From contig CAWEQO010000012.1 of NCBI GenBank assembly GCA_963811225.1, positions 124,001 through 188,000 on the forward strand: DNA of 64,000 bases, written 5' to 3'. The notes beneath the pieces were generated by a model, which was given only the letters and a program-made list of their open reading frames with translations, searched no databases and was not told the DNA's origin. Source of the DNA: CAWEQO01 sp963811225 (GTDB taxonomy: Bacteria > Chloroflexota > Anaerolineae > Anaerolineales > Anaerolineaceae). A program made the translations under genes and the position numbers. Positions 41,997 to 50,926 of this stretch are shown here, one piece after another. The first letter of the stretch is position 1, and each line of letters starts with the position of its first letter.

Positions 41997-43199
41997 ATGA
42001 ATTCCAAAGCGTATATCGAGATCGAAGAAAAGTACGGCGCTCACAACTACCATCCGCTCGACGTAGTATTATCTCGGGGCGAGGGGGTTTGGGTGTACGA
42101 TGTGGACGGGAACCGCTACCTGGATTGCTTGAGCGCCTATTCAGCCCTCAATCAGGGGCACGTCCACCCCAAGATCTTGAAAGCGATGCAAGACCAGGCA
42201 GCGAAGATCACCCTGACCTCACGCGCCTTCCGCAACGATCAACTGCCCCTGTTTTACAAAGAACTCTCCGATCTCACCGGTTACGAGATGTCGCTGCCGA
42301 TGAACAGCGGCGCCGAAGCCGTTGAGACCGCCGTGAAGATCGCCCGCAAGTGGGCTTATCAGGTCAAGGGCGTGCCGCGCCACGAAGCCGAGATCATCGT
42401 CGCAGCCGGTAATTTCCACGGCCGCACCGTCACGATCATCTCCTTCTCCACCGAGCCCTACTATCGTAACGACTTCGGTCCCTTCACCCCCGGCTTCAAG
42501 CCGGTGCCCTACGGCGATGCAGACGCCATCGCTGAGGCCATCACCCCCAACACCGCCGCGGTCATGATTGAGCCGATCCAGGGCGAAGGCGGCGTGATCA
42601 TCCCGCCGGAAGGCTACCTGAAGAAGGTCAGCCAGATCTGCAAGCAGAACAATGTTCTTTTCATCGCCGACGAGATCCAGACCGGGCTTGGTCGCACCGG
42701 CAAGCTGTTCGCCTGCGATTATGAAGGCGTCCGTCCCGATCTGATGGTGGTTGGCAAGGCCCTCTCAGGCGGCTTCTACCCGGTGTCGGCGGTCTTGTCC
42801 GACGAACCGGTACTGGGGCTGTTCACCCCGGGCGAGCACGGCTCGACCTTTGGCGGCAACCCCTTGGCTGCAGCCATCGCACGGGCAGCCGTCCAGGTAA
42901 TCGTGGACGAGAAGCTGGTGCAAAACTCGGCCGAGCAGGGTGAGTACTTCATGGAGCAGCTGGCCGAAATCCCCAGCCGGAACATTAAAGAGGTGCGCGG
43001 CAAGGGCTTGCTGATCGGTGTGGAGCTGAATCCCGAGGCGGGCGGCGCTCGGCGCTTCTGTGAGGCCCTGCAAGCCTCTGGCATCTTGGCCAAAGAGACA
43101 CACGAGCATGTCATCCGTTTCGCCCCACCGCTGACCATCGATCAGAAGACCATCGACTGGGCCCTGGAACGCATCCGCCCAGTGCTCACAATGTCATAA
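41997..43199 (+). CDS. rocD: Ornithine aminotransferase
   Basis: The 400-aa class III aminotransferase starts MNSKAYIEIEEKYGAHNYHP, as RocD proteins do. It shows the PLP-binding region FIADEIQTGLGRTGKLFACD and the catalytic lysine in VVGKALSGGFYPVSAVL. It converts ornithine and 2-oxoglutarate to glutamate semialdehyde and glutamate. It is cotranscribed with argF. The gene ends 8 bases before a 70-bp near-perfect palindrome. Confidence 0.92.
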   Translation: MNSKAYIEIEEKYGAHNYHPLDVVLSRGEGVWVYDVDGNRYLDCLSAYSALNQGHVHPKILKAMQDQAAKITLTSRAFRNDQLPLFYKELSDLTGYEMSLPMNSGAEAVETAVKIARKWAYQVKGVPRHEAEIIVAAGNFHGRTVTIISFSTEPYYRNDFGPFTPGFKPVPYGDADAIAEAITPNTAAVMIEPIQGEGGVIIPPEGYLKKVSQICKQNNVLFIADEIQTGLGRTGKLFACDYEGVRPDLMVVGKALSGGFYPVSAVLSDEPVLGLFTPGEHGSTFGGNPLAAAIARAAVQVIVDEKLVQNSAEQGEYFMEQLAEIPSRNIKEVRGKGLLIGVELNPEAGGARRFCEALQASGILAKETHEHVIRFAPPLTIDQKTIDWALERIRPVLTMS

Positions 43200-43207
43200 A
43201 ACATCGT

Positions 43208-43277
43208 TACGCAGGCAATTGATGAATTAGGGATCAGGAGAGTTCTCCTGATCCCTAATTCATCAATTGCCTGCGTA
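43208..43277. repeat. 70-bp palindrome after rocD (34-bp perfect arms, 2-nt spacer)
   Basis: Arms 43208-43241 and 43244-43277 are exact reverse complements around GT. The element begins 8 bases after the rocD stop and precedes the pyruvate kinase promoter region. There is no U tract at its 3' side, so classical intrinsic termination is not obvious. Its sequence is unrelated to the other long palindromes nearby. Confidence 0.85.
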
Positions 43278-43306
43278 TCTTATCCTTTTGGGGTTCCAGT
43301 TTGTTG

Positions 43307-43312
43307 TAGAAT
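43307..43312 (+). promoter_or_regulatory. Possible -10 box for pyruvate kinase
   Basis: TAGAAT stands 41 bases before the pyk start codon and downstream of the palindrome. The matching -35 region (CCTTTT) is poor. The gene is otherwise cut off from rocD by the palindrome, so a promoter here is expected. Confidence 0.35.
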
Positions 43313-43353
43313 AGAGAGTGAACAGAGAACTCCTTGAATGAAAGGCGGGAATT

Positions 43354-44811
43354 ATGGAACGTAGAGCCAAAATCGTTGCCACCATCGGCCCAAGCAGCGA
43401 CAGTGAAGAGATGCTCCGGAAGATGATCCTGTCCGGCTTGAACGTAGCCCGGTTGAACTTCTCACATGGCACCCACCAGGGCCACGGCGAAGTGATCGCG
43501 CGCATACGCAAGCTTTCGAACGAGCTCAAGAAGCCGGTTACGATCCTGCAAGACTTGCAAGGGCCCAAGCTGCGAGTCGGAGACCTGCCGAAAGAAGGCG
43601 TCGAGCTTCATTCCGGGGAGGAGATCGTCCTCAAACCTGTCGATGAGGTCATCGAGGCCGAGGAGAACGGCCAAGAGAAAACGATCATCCCCATGGATGT
43701 TCCCAATCTGGTTCGCAGTGTCCACCCCGGTAACCGCATCCTGCTCGACGACGGCCACATGGAGCTGGAGGTCAGCCACGTCGGACCGCATGCCCTGGAA
43801 GCTCGAGTGGTTCTAGGCGGCGTGCTGAAATCGCACAAAGGCGTTAACCTGCCCGGAGCGCTCCTTGATTTCCCTTCCCTAACCGAGAAAGACATCCTTG
43901 ACCTGCAGTTCGGGCTGCAGCAGCACGTTGACGTGGTCGCCATCTCGTTCGTGCGCACCGCCGAAGACGTTCAGCGCGTGCGCGATGTGATCCATCAAAC
44001 CGATCCATCCCAATCCGGTATGCCGATCATCGCCAAGCTGGAGCGCCCAGAGGCCATCGAGAACCTGGAGGAGATCCTGGACGCCGCCGATGGCGTCATG
44101 GTGGCCCGCGGCGACCTGGCGGTGGAGACCTCTCCCGCCTCGGTGCCAATCATCCAGAAGAAGATCATCGAGGCCGCCAACCATAAAGCCCGCATGGTCA
44201 TCACTGCCACCCAAATGCTCGAATCGATGATCACCAATCTCCGCCCCACCCGCGCCGAAGCCTCCGATGTCGCCAACGCCATCTTTGACGGCAGCGACGC
44301 GGTCATGCTGTCCGGCGAAACCGCCAGCGGGCAGTATCCCCTGGAGGCGGTCGAGATGATGGCGCGGATTGTCAAAGAGGCCGAAGAGCACTTTGGCGAA
44401 TGGGGCAAGTGCAAGATCGAACTGAGCGAGCCCACCCAGGACGATGCAGTTTCGATCACACGCGCCGCCCGCGAGCTTGCCCAAGACCGCAGCGTGGCCA
44501 GCATCGCTGTGTTCACCCAAACCGGACGCACGGCCTTACTGATGTCGAAGGTGCGTCCAAACGTGCCGATTGTGGCCTTTACGCCGGAGATCGAAACCTA
44601 CCGCCGCCTCAGCTTAATGTGGGGCGTTAATCCCATGCTAGTTCCCTACGCCTCGAACGTTGAAAGCATGTTGGCCCACGTGGACAACGCCTTGATCGCC
44701 TCGACCAACGTGCAAATGGGCGATCAGATTGTGATGATCTCCGGCTTTCCGGTCGGCGTCATGCGTCCGCCAAACTTTGCGCTCTTGCATACGATTGGGG
44801 AAGTTGTGTAA
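43354..44811 (+). CDS. pyk: Pyruvate kinase
   Basis: The 485-aa protein starts MERRAKIVATIGPSSDSEEM. It has the substrate/K+ motif NVARLNFSHG, the B domain, the catalytic segment SFVRTAEDVQRVRD, the metal-binding MVARGDLAVE and the ADP region ATQMLESMI, followed by a C-terminal regulatory domain. It makes pyruvate and ATP from phosphoenolpyruvate. An AAGGCGGG site precedes the ATG. No extra PEP-utiliser domain is attached. Confidence 0.95.
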   Translation: MERRAKIVATIGPSSDSEEMLRKMILSGLNVARLNFSHGTHQGHGEVIARIRKLSNELKKPVTILQDLQGPKLRVGDLPKEGVELHSGEEIVLKPVDEVIEAEENGQEKTIIPMDVPNLVRSVHPGNRILLDDGHMELEVSHVGPHALEARVVLGGVLKSHKGVNLPGALLDFPSLTEKDILDLQFGLQQHVDVVAISFVRTAEDVQRVRDVIHQTDPSQSGMPIIAKLERPEAIENLEEILDAADGVMVARGDLAVETSPASVPIIQKKIIEAANHKARMVITATQMLESMITNLRPTRAEASDVANAIFDGSDAVMLSGETASGQYPLEAVEMMARIVKEAEEHFGEWGKCKIELSEPTQDDAVSITRAARELAQDRSVASIAVFTQTGRTALLMSKVRPNVPIVAFTPEIETYRRLSLMWGVNPMLVPYASNVESMLAHVDNALIASTNVQMGDQIVMISGFPVGVMRPPNFALLHTIGEVV

Positions 44812-44833
44812 TTTCAGCCGAGAGCGCTCTTCA

Positions 44834-44925
44834 AATTCAAGGCAATTCGACGCTTCGTGAATGGCTCAATCAAGAACTTGAGTTCTTGATTGAGCCATTC
44901 ACGAAGCGTCGAATTGCCTTGAATT
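44834..44925. repeat. 92-bp palindrome after pyruvate kinase (45-bp perfect arms, 2-nt spacer)
   Basis: Arms 44834-44878 and 44881-44925 are exact reverse complements around TG, the longest in the window. It starts 22 bases after the pyk stop and ends 30 bases before the promoter of the HD-GYP gene. No U tract follows. RNA from either strand would fold into a single uninterrupted stem. Confidence 0.88.
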
Positions 44926-44955
44926 CCCCAATACAACCTTTAAAGCGGTTCGCTT

Positions 44956-44984
44956 TTGACGATCGCCTTAAAATAGAATACAAT
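44956..44984 (+). promoter_or_regulatory. Sigma-70-like promoter of the HD-GYP gene
   Basis: TTGACG (44956-44961) and TACAAT (44979-44984) are 17 bases apart, about 55 bases upstream of the start codon region. It lies just past the 92-bp palindrome. Confidence 0.68.
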
Positions 44985-45045
44985 CTAACTAGTCGACCCA
45001 ACATTATCCAATAATCGACCCATCACCGTAGAGAACATCGCAGCC

Positions 45046-47130
45046 ATGGATATACTCGAAACCTCTTCATTATTCAAGACCATTATGAGATTTCCCAGTT
45101 TTCGGTTTTCTCTGGCCGCGCTGGCGGCTTTAATTCTAATCAACGGAGTTTTCCTCTTCGCCGGTCAGGCAGAGCAGCAGCGGCAGCTGCAGCGGGCGCA
45201 AGCTGCCGCCAATTCCATCGACCGTCAAGTTTTGGACGCGCGAGCCGTTTTGCGCAGCGTGGCCCTGACCAGCAAGGGGATGAACGCTGCGGACACCGAT
45301 CGGATCCTGGGTGTGGCCTTGCAAACCTCGCCCGTCTTCTCCGACCTGGCGGCGCTGCCGTCGAATTTTGAAGGTTTGGCGATGAATCCGGGGAGTCTCT
45401 CGGGCGGCGGCGGGTTTCCAGCCTTGCAAGCCCAAACCGACCGCGGCGCAATTTTCGCAGCCCCCTTCCTGGCGCTCGATCCGCTCACCGCTGAAGCCAG
45501 GATGTACCTGGCCCAGCATAAAACCGGCGGGGTGATCCTGGGGGAGTTAAGCCGTATGCCGATCCAAACCGCCATCAACTCCGGAAAGTCCAGTCATCCG
45601 CAAGAGGCCCTCTACCTGACCGATCAAAAGGGAATGATCCTGGTGCACAGCGGGTTGGAATTGGAACCTTCGCCGGCCCTGCCGGGCTTCAGCGGCAAAC
45701 CCGGCGAGAGGACCTACAGCTCCGCCAGCATCGTGATGCAAAACGCTCAGCCCAACTCGCAGGCGGTGGTTCGCCTGCAAAACGCAGACTGGTACATCGT
45801 CTCTGTTGCGCCCCTGCAGGGTTTGTACTTCCCCTATCTGCTCTCCAGTTTGCTCATCTTGCTAGGGATCACAGTTGTCTGGGTCAGTGCAGACGCTAAA
45901 GCCTGGCGGTCCAACCCTTCCGGCTTCCGGCTGAAGAATCCATTTGCCGGGCAGCCTGCCTCCCCGCTTCCTCTGGTACAGGCAAAGCCAGAACGCCTGC
46001 CCCAGGGCGGTGTGGCAGCCGTTCTGGAGGAGGACCGCGAGGCCAGGCTGCTGGCCGAAGCGCTGCGAGATACAGCCTCGGTCCTCAACAGCAGCCTGAA
46101 CTTCGACGAGGTTATGAGCCGCATCCTGGATAACGTCGGTAAGGTGGTGCCGCATCACTCTTCGAGCATCATGCTGATCGATAAGGATGGCGATACTGTG
46201 CGCATTGTTGCCACCCGTGGCTATGCGCACCTTGGCATGGGCGAATATTCGGAACGCGTACGCCTTTCCATTCGCAATACCAACACGCTCAGCCTGATGT
46301 TCAATTCTGGGCAGCCCTTGATCATCCCGGACACCACCCTGCACCCTCAGTGGGTTGACCTTCCGGAGAGTAAGTGGATCCGCTCTTACGCCGCCGCCCC
46401 GATCAATGTCAAGGGCCGCATCATCGGCTTCTTAAACCTCAATAGCCCCACGGCCGGTTTCTACCAGCCCCGTCAGAGCAACCGTTTGCTTGCTTTTGCC
46501 GATCAGGCCGGCATCGCCATTGAGAATGCCCGCCTGCTCCAACAACTGCAAGATTCGAACAAAGAGCTGATCAAAACCTACGATATCACCCTGCAAGGTT
46601 GGTCGAAAGCCCTGGAACTGCGTGACTACGAGACCGAGGGCCACAGCCAGCGGGTGGTGGAGATGACTTTGCGGATCGCTGCCCGTATGGGATTCGAGGA
46701 GCAGGAGCTCACTTACATCCGTTATGGGGTCCTGCTGCACGATATCGGCAAGATCGGTATCCCGGATTCGATCCTGTTCAAACCTGGCCCGCTCACCAAA
46801 GAAGAGTGGGTGGTCATGCGCATGCACCCGCAGTATGCGCTCGATATCCTGGCCTCGATTCCCTACCTTGCCCCGGCAATCGATATCCCCTACAATCATC
46901 ACGAGCGTTGGGATGGCACCGGCTACCCGCGCGGCCTGATGGGCGAAGAGATCCCGGTCGCGGCGCGCATCTTTGCTGTCGTAGATGTATGGGATGGGCT
47001 GCGGCAAAGCCGTCCTTATCATGCCAGCTGGTCCTTTGAAGAAGCCCTGCGCTATATCAAGGCGGAATCTGGAAAACAGTTTGATCCGGCAGTCGTAGAA
47101 GTCTTTTTACAATTGATTGCAGAAAAATAA
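45046..47130 (+). CDS. Membrane GAF/HD-GYP protein, probable cyclic-di-GMP phosphodiesterase
   Basis: The 694-aa protein has a membrane helix near residues 18-38 and an outside sensor region of about 220 residues. A second helix lies near 265-285 (YLLSSLLILLGITVVWVSA), followed by a GAF domain at about 345-490 and an HD-GYP domain at about 515-690. The metal site reads VLLHDIGKIGIPD and the second motif HHERWDGTGYPRGL, so the key HD and GYP residues are intact. HD-GYP enzymes hydrolyse cyclic di-GMP to GMP. It could link an external signal to surface-glycan or adhesion control, which is inference. Confidence 0.88.
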   Translation: MDILETSSLFKTIMRFPSFRFSLAALAALILINGVFLFAGQAEQQRQLQRAQAAANSIDRQVLDARAVLRSVALTSKGMNAADTDRILGVALQTSPVFSDLAALPSNFEGLAMNPGSLSGGGGFPALQAQTDRGAIFAAPFLALDPLTAEARMYLAQHKTGGVILGELSRMPIQTAINSGKSSHPQEALYLTDQKGMILVHSGLELEPSPALPGFSGKPGERTYSSASIVMQNAQPNSQAVVRLQNADWYIVSVAPLQGLYFPYLLSSLLILLGITVVWVSADAKAWRSNPSGFRLKNPFAGQPASPLPLVQAKPERLPQGGVAAVLEEDREARLLAEALRDTASVLNSSLNFDEVMSRILDNVGKVVPHHSSSIMLIDKDGDTVRIVATRGYAHLGMGEYSERVRLSIRNTNTLSLMFNSGQPLIIPDTTLHPQWVDLPESKWIRSYAAAPINVKGRIIGFLNLNSPTAGFYQPRQSNRLLAFADQAGIAIENARLLQQLQDSNKELIKTYDITLQGWSKALELRDYETEGHSQRVVEMTLRIAARMGFEEQELTYIRYGVLLHDIGKIGIPDSILFKPGPLTKEEWVVMRMHPQYALDILASIPYLAPAIDIPYNHHERWDGTGYPRGLMGEEIPVAARIFAVVDVWDGLRQSRPYHASWSFEEALRYIKAESGKQFDPAVVEVFLQLIAEK

Positions 47131-47315
47131 CCACAGAGAACCTGTCAAGCAGTTGCGCGTGCTGGGTGTGACTGCTGCGCATCTCAATATGCGCGCCCAC
47201 ACTTCTCAGGTCTTTATGAGCATTCCTTCAGACATGACACCGTCTCCGGCAGTTGAAATCACAACCACGCCCGCGGATCGGTGTTCTTGTTGATATCAAC
47301 CCGATTGGAGCTGCT

Positions 47316-48455
47316 GTGAACATTCGAAAAATCGACACAATGAACCGAGGGGATCAAAAGAAGTTTATCGAGTTCCCGTTTCAATTGTATAAGGACTGCC
47401 CGCAGTGGGTTCCGGCGACAACATCCGAAATGAAGACGGTCCTGGATCGCAGCAAGCACCCATTCTACCGCCACTCGGATGCCGACTTTTTCCTGGCTGA
47501 AAGTGAAGGCGATGTGCTCGGGCGCATTGCGGTTTTGCATCACACAAATTACAGCCGCCACCACAAGACCCAAACGGCATTTTTCTATTATTTCGAGTCG
47601 GTTGAAGATTTCGACGTGGCGCAAGGTCTGCTTCAAGCTGCCGTCGACTGGTCGAAACGGCGCAATGTTCAGCTCATTTTAGGCACCAAGGGCTTCTTGC
47701 GCTCCAATGGGATGGGTGTCCTGGTGGAAGGGTTCGAATATCCGCCTGCGATGGGTATTCCTTACAATTTGCCCTACTACCACCCCTTCTTCGATCGGAT
47801 GGGTTTCGAAAAAGAAACCGATTACCTATCCGGCTGGATGAGCAAAGCGCAGCAGATACCGGAAGCCGTGCAGAAGATCGCAGAAAAGGTGCAGGAGCGA
47901 GGCAATTTCTCGGTCAGGACCTTCCAAAACAAAACCGAGCTGATCCCTTATATCAAGGAAGTGGACCGGCTGCACCACGAGGCCTTCCAGAATAACCCTG
48001 GTTTCTATCCCTCGACCGAGGAAGAATTCGAGATGATCGCCCAGACCATGATCCAGATTGCCGACCCGCGGCTGATCAAATTGATTATGAAGGAGGATGA
48101 GATTGCCGGGTTCGTGATTGCCTATGCAGATATCTCCAACGCTCTCCGGAAAACCCGCGGCGAGATGTGGCCGTTCGGCTGGATCACGCTGCTGCGCGAG
48201 CAAAAGACCACCTCGGTTGTAAACTTGAACGGAATTGGTTTTCTGCCGAAATACCAAGGTCTGGGTGCCAACGCTTTGTTATACAATGAAGTTGAAAAAA
48301 CTTTGCGCGCCTTTGACCAGTTCAAAACGGCCGAGTTGGTACAGGTCGACGAGCGCAACTTCAAGAGCAAGTCAGACATGGAAAGAATCGGCGTCCATTG
48401 GAACAAGCGACACCGCATCTACCGGTATACTCTCGACCCAACCCCCAACCATTAA
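47316..48455 (+). CDS. GNAT-superfamily acetyltransferase-like protein (YghO type)
   Basis: The 379-aa product is started at a GTG with a GGAG site 5-6 bases upstream, giving MNIRKIDTMNRGDQKKFIEF. This matches the N-terminus of YghO-like proteins, and the segments DRSKHPFYRHSDADFFLAES and NLPYYHPFFDRMGFEKETDY are typical of them. A C-terminal GNAT-like half shows NGIGFLPKYQGLGANALLYN with the Q/RxxGxG/A acetyl-CoA loop (KYQGLGANAL). Substrate is unknown. It is followed after 12 bases by the symporter gene. Confidence 0.72.
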   Translation: MNIRKIDTMNRGDQKKFIEFPFQLYKDCPQWVPATTSEMKTVLDRSKHPFYRHSDADFFLAESEGDVLGRIAVLHHTNYSRHHKTQTAFFYYFESVEDFDVAQGLLQAAVDWSKRRNVQLILGTKGFLRSNGMGVLVEGFEYPPAMGIPYNLPYYHPFFDRMGFEKETDYLSGWMSKAQQIPEAVQKIAEKVQERGNFSVRTFQNKTELIPYIKEVDRLHHEAFQNNPGFYPSTEEEFEMIAQTMIQIADPRLIKLIMKEDEIAGFVIAYADISNALRKTRGEMWPFGWITLLREQKTTSVVNLNGIGFLPKYQGLGANALLYNEVEKTLRAFDQFKTAELVQVDERNFKSKSDMERIGVHWNKRHRIYRYTLDPTPNH

Positions 48456-48467
48456 CGGAGAGTAGAA

Positions 48468-49979
48468 ATGACTCAAACAACGACCCGTTTGGAAGAGAAC
48501 GAAACCGCTGATAAACCCCTATCGATAGCCACCAAGCTGCTTTACGGCACAGGTGACTGGGGCCGCGCCAGCTACAACACCTTACGGCAAATCTTCTACG
48601 CAATTTTCCTCACCGACGTGGTTGGAATCGACCCCCGGCTGGCATCCATTGCTGCCTTAGTCAGTGTGGTTTGGGACGCCATCAACGATCCCATCGTCGG
48701 CAACATGAGCGATAACGTCCGCACCCGCTGGGGGCGCAGGCGGCCCTTCATGTTGCTCTTTGCAGTCCCGTTCGCGTTTGCCTTTGTGATGCTGTGGTGG
48801 GCGCCACCTTGGGAGAGCCAGGTGATGCTGGTCATCCACGTAACCCTGGCCTACATGCTCAGCGACACGCTCCAAACATTGGTCACCGTGCCTTACCTGG
48901 CGCTCACGCCCGAGCTGGCACCCAAGTACGACGAACGCACATCGCTGACCACTTTCCGCATGTTCTTCAACCTGGTTGCATCGTTGGTCACAGCCGTTGC
49001 TGCGCCGAGCATCATGGACGCAGTCGTCAATGCCGGGGCATCCCAGCAGCAAGCTTACCTGACAGTAGGCGCTATGTTTGGCGGAATTGCAATTGTTCCA
49101 TTCCTGTTCATTTTTTTCTTCATAAAAGAAAAAAACTCACGCAATGAGCCGCTGCAAGAAAAGCAAACATTCAAAGAGACCATGGCGCTGCTGTGGCGCA
49201 ACATTCCCTTCCGCTACGCCACTGGCATCTACGTGATGAACTGGATCGCCGTAGATGTGATCTCGCTGATGCTGCCGTACTTCCTGCTGTATTGGATCGC
49301 GAAAGGCGACCTGCTGCTGAAAGCGTCGATCTTTGGAATGAAGGTTTCGCTCAATTCGGTGGTGCTCGGGGCGATGATGCTGACCGCCACCGCCACCCTG
49401 CCATTATGGAACTTCCTGGCCCAGAAGTTCAGCAAGCAGAGGGCCTACATCATCGGTATGGTGTTCTGGATTATTGTTGAACTGTTCGTGCTGTTCATCC
49501 CGGCCGGGGCGGTCTCACTGGCCATTGTGCTGGCGGTAATGGCCGGTTTCAGCATCTCCACCGCCCACGTCATCCCCGAATCGATCTTCCCGGATGTGAT
49601 CGACTGGGATGAGCTGGTCACCAACACCCGCCGCGAGGGCATGTATTATGGAGCCATCAACTTCATTCGCAAGATGAGCAGCGCCCTGGCAATCTTCCTG
49701 GTGCTGCAAGCGCTCGGCTGGTTGGGCTACCAGACACCCCCGCAAGGGGCGGTGCAGTTCTCCCAACCGGTGCAAGCCCTGCTGGCGATCCGCATCCTGT
49801 CCGGTCCGCTAATCGGCATCTTCTTGATCACGGCGGTGGTGTTCGCCCTGCGTTACCCCCTGACCCGTGAACGACAGGCCATGATCCACCGCACCCTGTT
49901 ACGCCGCAGGCGCCACCGCAAGAATGCCGCATTGCGGACAGTGGTAAAACCTATTCAAAAGACGGGCATAGAAGCCTGA
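48468..49979 (+). CDS. GPH-family sugar:cation symporter (MelB-like MFS)
   Basis: The 503-aa protein has 12 hydrophobic helices and the GPH hallmark segments: LLYGTGDWGRASYNTLRQIF in helix 1, SVVWDAINDPIVGNMSDNVR with the cation-site acidic residue, and TRWGRRRPFML. These place it with glycoside-pentoside-hexuronide symporters such as MelB and XynP. It probably imports an oligosaccharide or glycoside with H+ or Na+. The C-terminus is a very basic tail (RTLLRRRRHRKN). No sugar hydrolase is adjacent, so the substrate is open. A GGAGAG site precedes the ATG. Confidence 0.83.
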   Translation: MTQTTTRLEENETADKPLSIATKLLYGTGDWGRASYNTLRQIFYAIFLTDVVGIDPRLASIAALVSVVWDAINDPIVGNMSDNVRTRWGRRRPFMLLFAVPFAFAFVMLWWAPPWESQVMLVIHVTLAYMLSDTLQTLVTVPYLALTPELAPKYDERTSLTTFRMFFNLVASLVTAVAAPSIMDAVVNAGASQQQAYLTVGAMFGGIAIVPFLFIFFFIKEKNSRNEPLQEKQTFKETMALLWRNIPFRYATGIYVMNWIAVDVISLMLPYFLLYWIAKGDLLLKASIFGMKVSLNSVVLGAMMLTATATLPLWNFLAQKFSKQRAYIIGMVFWIIVELFVLFIPAGAVSLAIVLAVMAGFSISTAHVIPESIFPDVIDWDELVTNTRREGMYYGAINFIRKMSSALAIFLVLQALGWLGYQTPPQGAVQFSQPVQALLAIRILSGPLIGIFLITAVVFALRYPLTRERQAMIHRTLLRRRRHRKNAALRTVVKPIQKTGIEA

Positions 49980-49992
49980 TAAGGGGAAAAAT

Positions 49993-50829
49993 ATGCGATT
50001 CAATACCTTGATTACCACAGAACAACTGGCCGAGCGCCTGGGCCAGCCTGACTGGCTCGTTTTCGACTGCCGCTTCGACCTGACCAGACCCGACTGGGGC
50101 TTTCAAGAATACCTGAAATCCCATATCCCCGGCGCCGGCTATGCGCATCTGGACAAAGACCTGGCCGGACCAACCTCCCCCCGCAGCGGTCGCCACCCAC
50201 TCCCGGCGCTGGAAGCATTCGTTGAAACCTTACAATCCTGGGGCGTTCAGCCGAACAGTCAGGTGGTGGTCTACGACACCGTCGGGGGAGCCTACGCCGT
50301 GCGCCTGTGGTGGATGCTGCGCTGGGTCGGGCTGGATAACTGCGCCCTGCTCGACGGCGGCTTTCCGAAGTGGGTGGCGGAAGACCGCCCAACCGCGGCC
50401 GGTGTTGAATCTCATCAGACAGTGCAGTGGCGGCAGCGCCCTAAGCCGCGCCCCTGGATGGCAGTCTCAATGGAAGAGGTCGAGCAAATCCGGACCGACC
50501 CCGATTACCGGCTGATCGATGCCCGCTCCCCAGAGCGTTACCGCGGTGAGATCGAGCCGATCGATCCAGTCGCCGGGCGCATCCCCGGTGCGCTCAACCG
50601 CTTCCATGCCGACAACCTGCAGCCGGACGGGCAGATGAAGTCCCGTGAGCAGCTGTATTCAGATTATGCCCTGCTGCTCAACGACGTTGCCCCAGAAAAC
50701 ACAATCTTTTACTGCGGCTCCGGCGTCACCTCCGCTCACGACCTGCTCGCCATGGAGATTGCCGGGCTACCCGGCGCTCGCCTCTACGTCGGCTCCTGGA
50801 GCGAGTGGTGCCGGCAAAAAAGAGAGTAG
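49993..50829 (+). CDS. sseA: Thiosulfate/3-mercaptopyruvate sulfurtransferase
   Basis: The 278-aa protein has two rhodanese domains. The first holds VFDCRFDLTRPDWGFQEYLK and an inactive loop; the second ends in FYCGSGVTSAHDLLAME, whose CGSGVT active-site loop points to 3-mercaptopyruvate rather than thiosulfate as sulfur donor. It would supply persulfide sulfur for cysteine breakdown or Fe-S and thiocofactor synthesis. It follows the symporter gene by 13 bases and ends in a strong hairpin. Confidence 0.88.
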   Translation: MRFNTLITTEQLAERLGQPDWLVFDCRFDLTRPDWGFQEYLKSHIPGAGYAHLDKDLAGPTSPRSGRHPLPALEAFVETLQSWGVQPNSQVVVYDTVGGAYAVRLWWMLRWVGLDNCALLDGGFPKWVAEDRPTAAGVESHQTVQWRQRPKPRPWMAVSMEEVEQIRTDPDYRLIDARSPERYRGEIEPIDPVAGRIPGALNRFHADNLQPDGQMKSREQLYSDYALLLNDVAPENTIFYCGSGVTSAHDLLAMEIAGLPGARLYVGSWSEWCRQKRE

Positions 50830-50845
50830 GGGATCAAGGGGGCAG

Positions 50846-50890
50846 AAAAAGGAGAGTGGAGAGCATTAACTGCCCTCCACTCTCCTTTTT
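50846..50890. terminator. Bidirectional hairpin terminator between sseA and korB
   Basis: AAAAAGGAGAGTGGAG (50846-50861) and its exact complement (50875-50890) form a 16-bp stem with a 13-base loop. The flanks can extend the stem imperfectly to about 50830-50906. Runs of A and T inside the arms allow termination from both strands. It lies between two convergent genes and looks like a decayed member of the long-palindrome set. Confidence 0.8.
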
Positions 50891-50926
50891 GCTCTCTTGA
50901 TTCTCTAGAACATCATTGCATTAATC

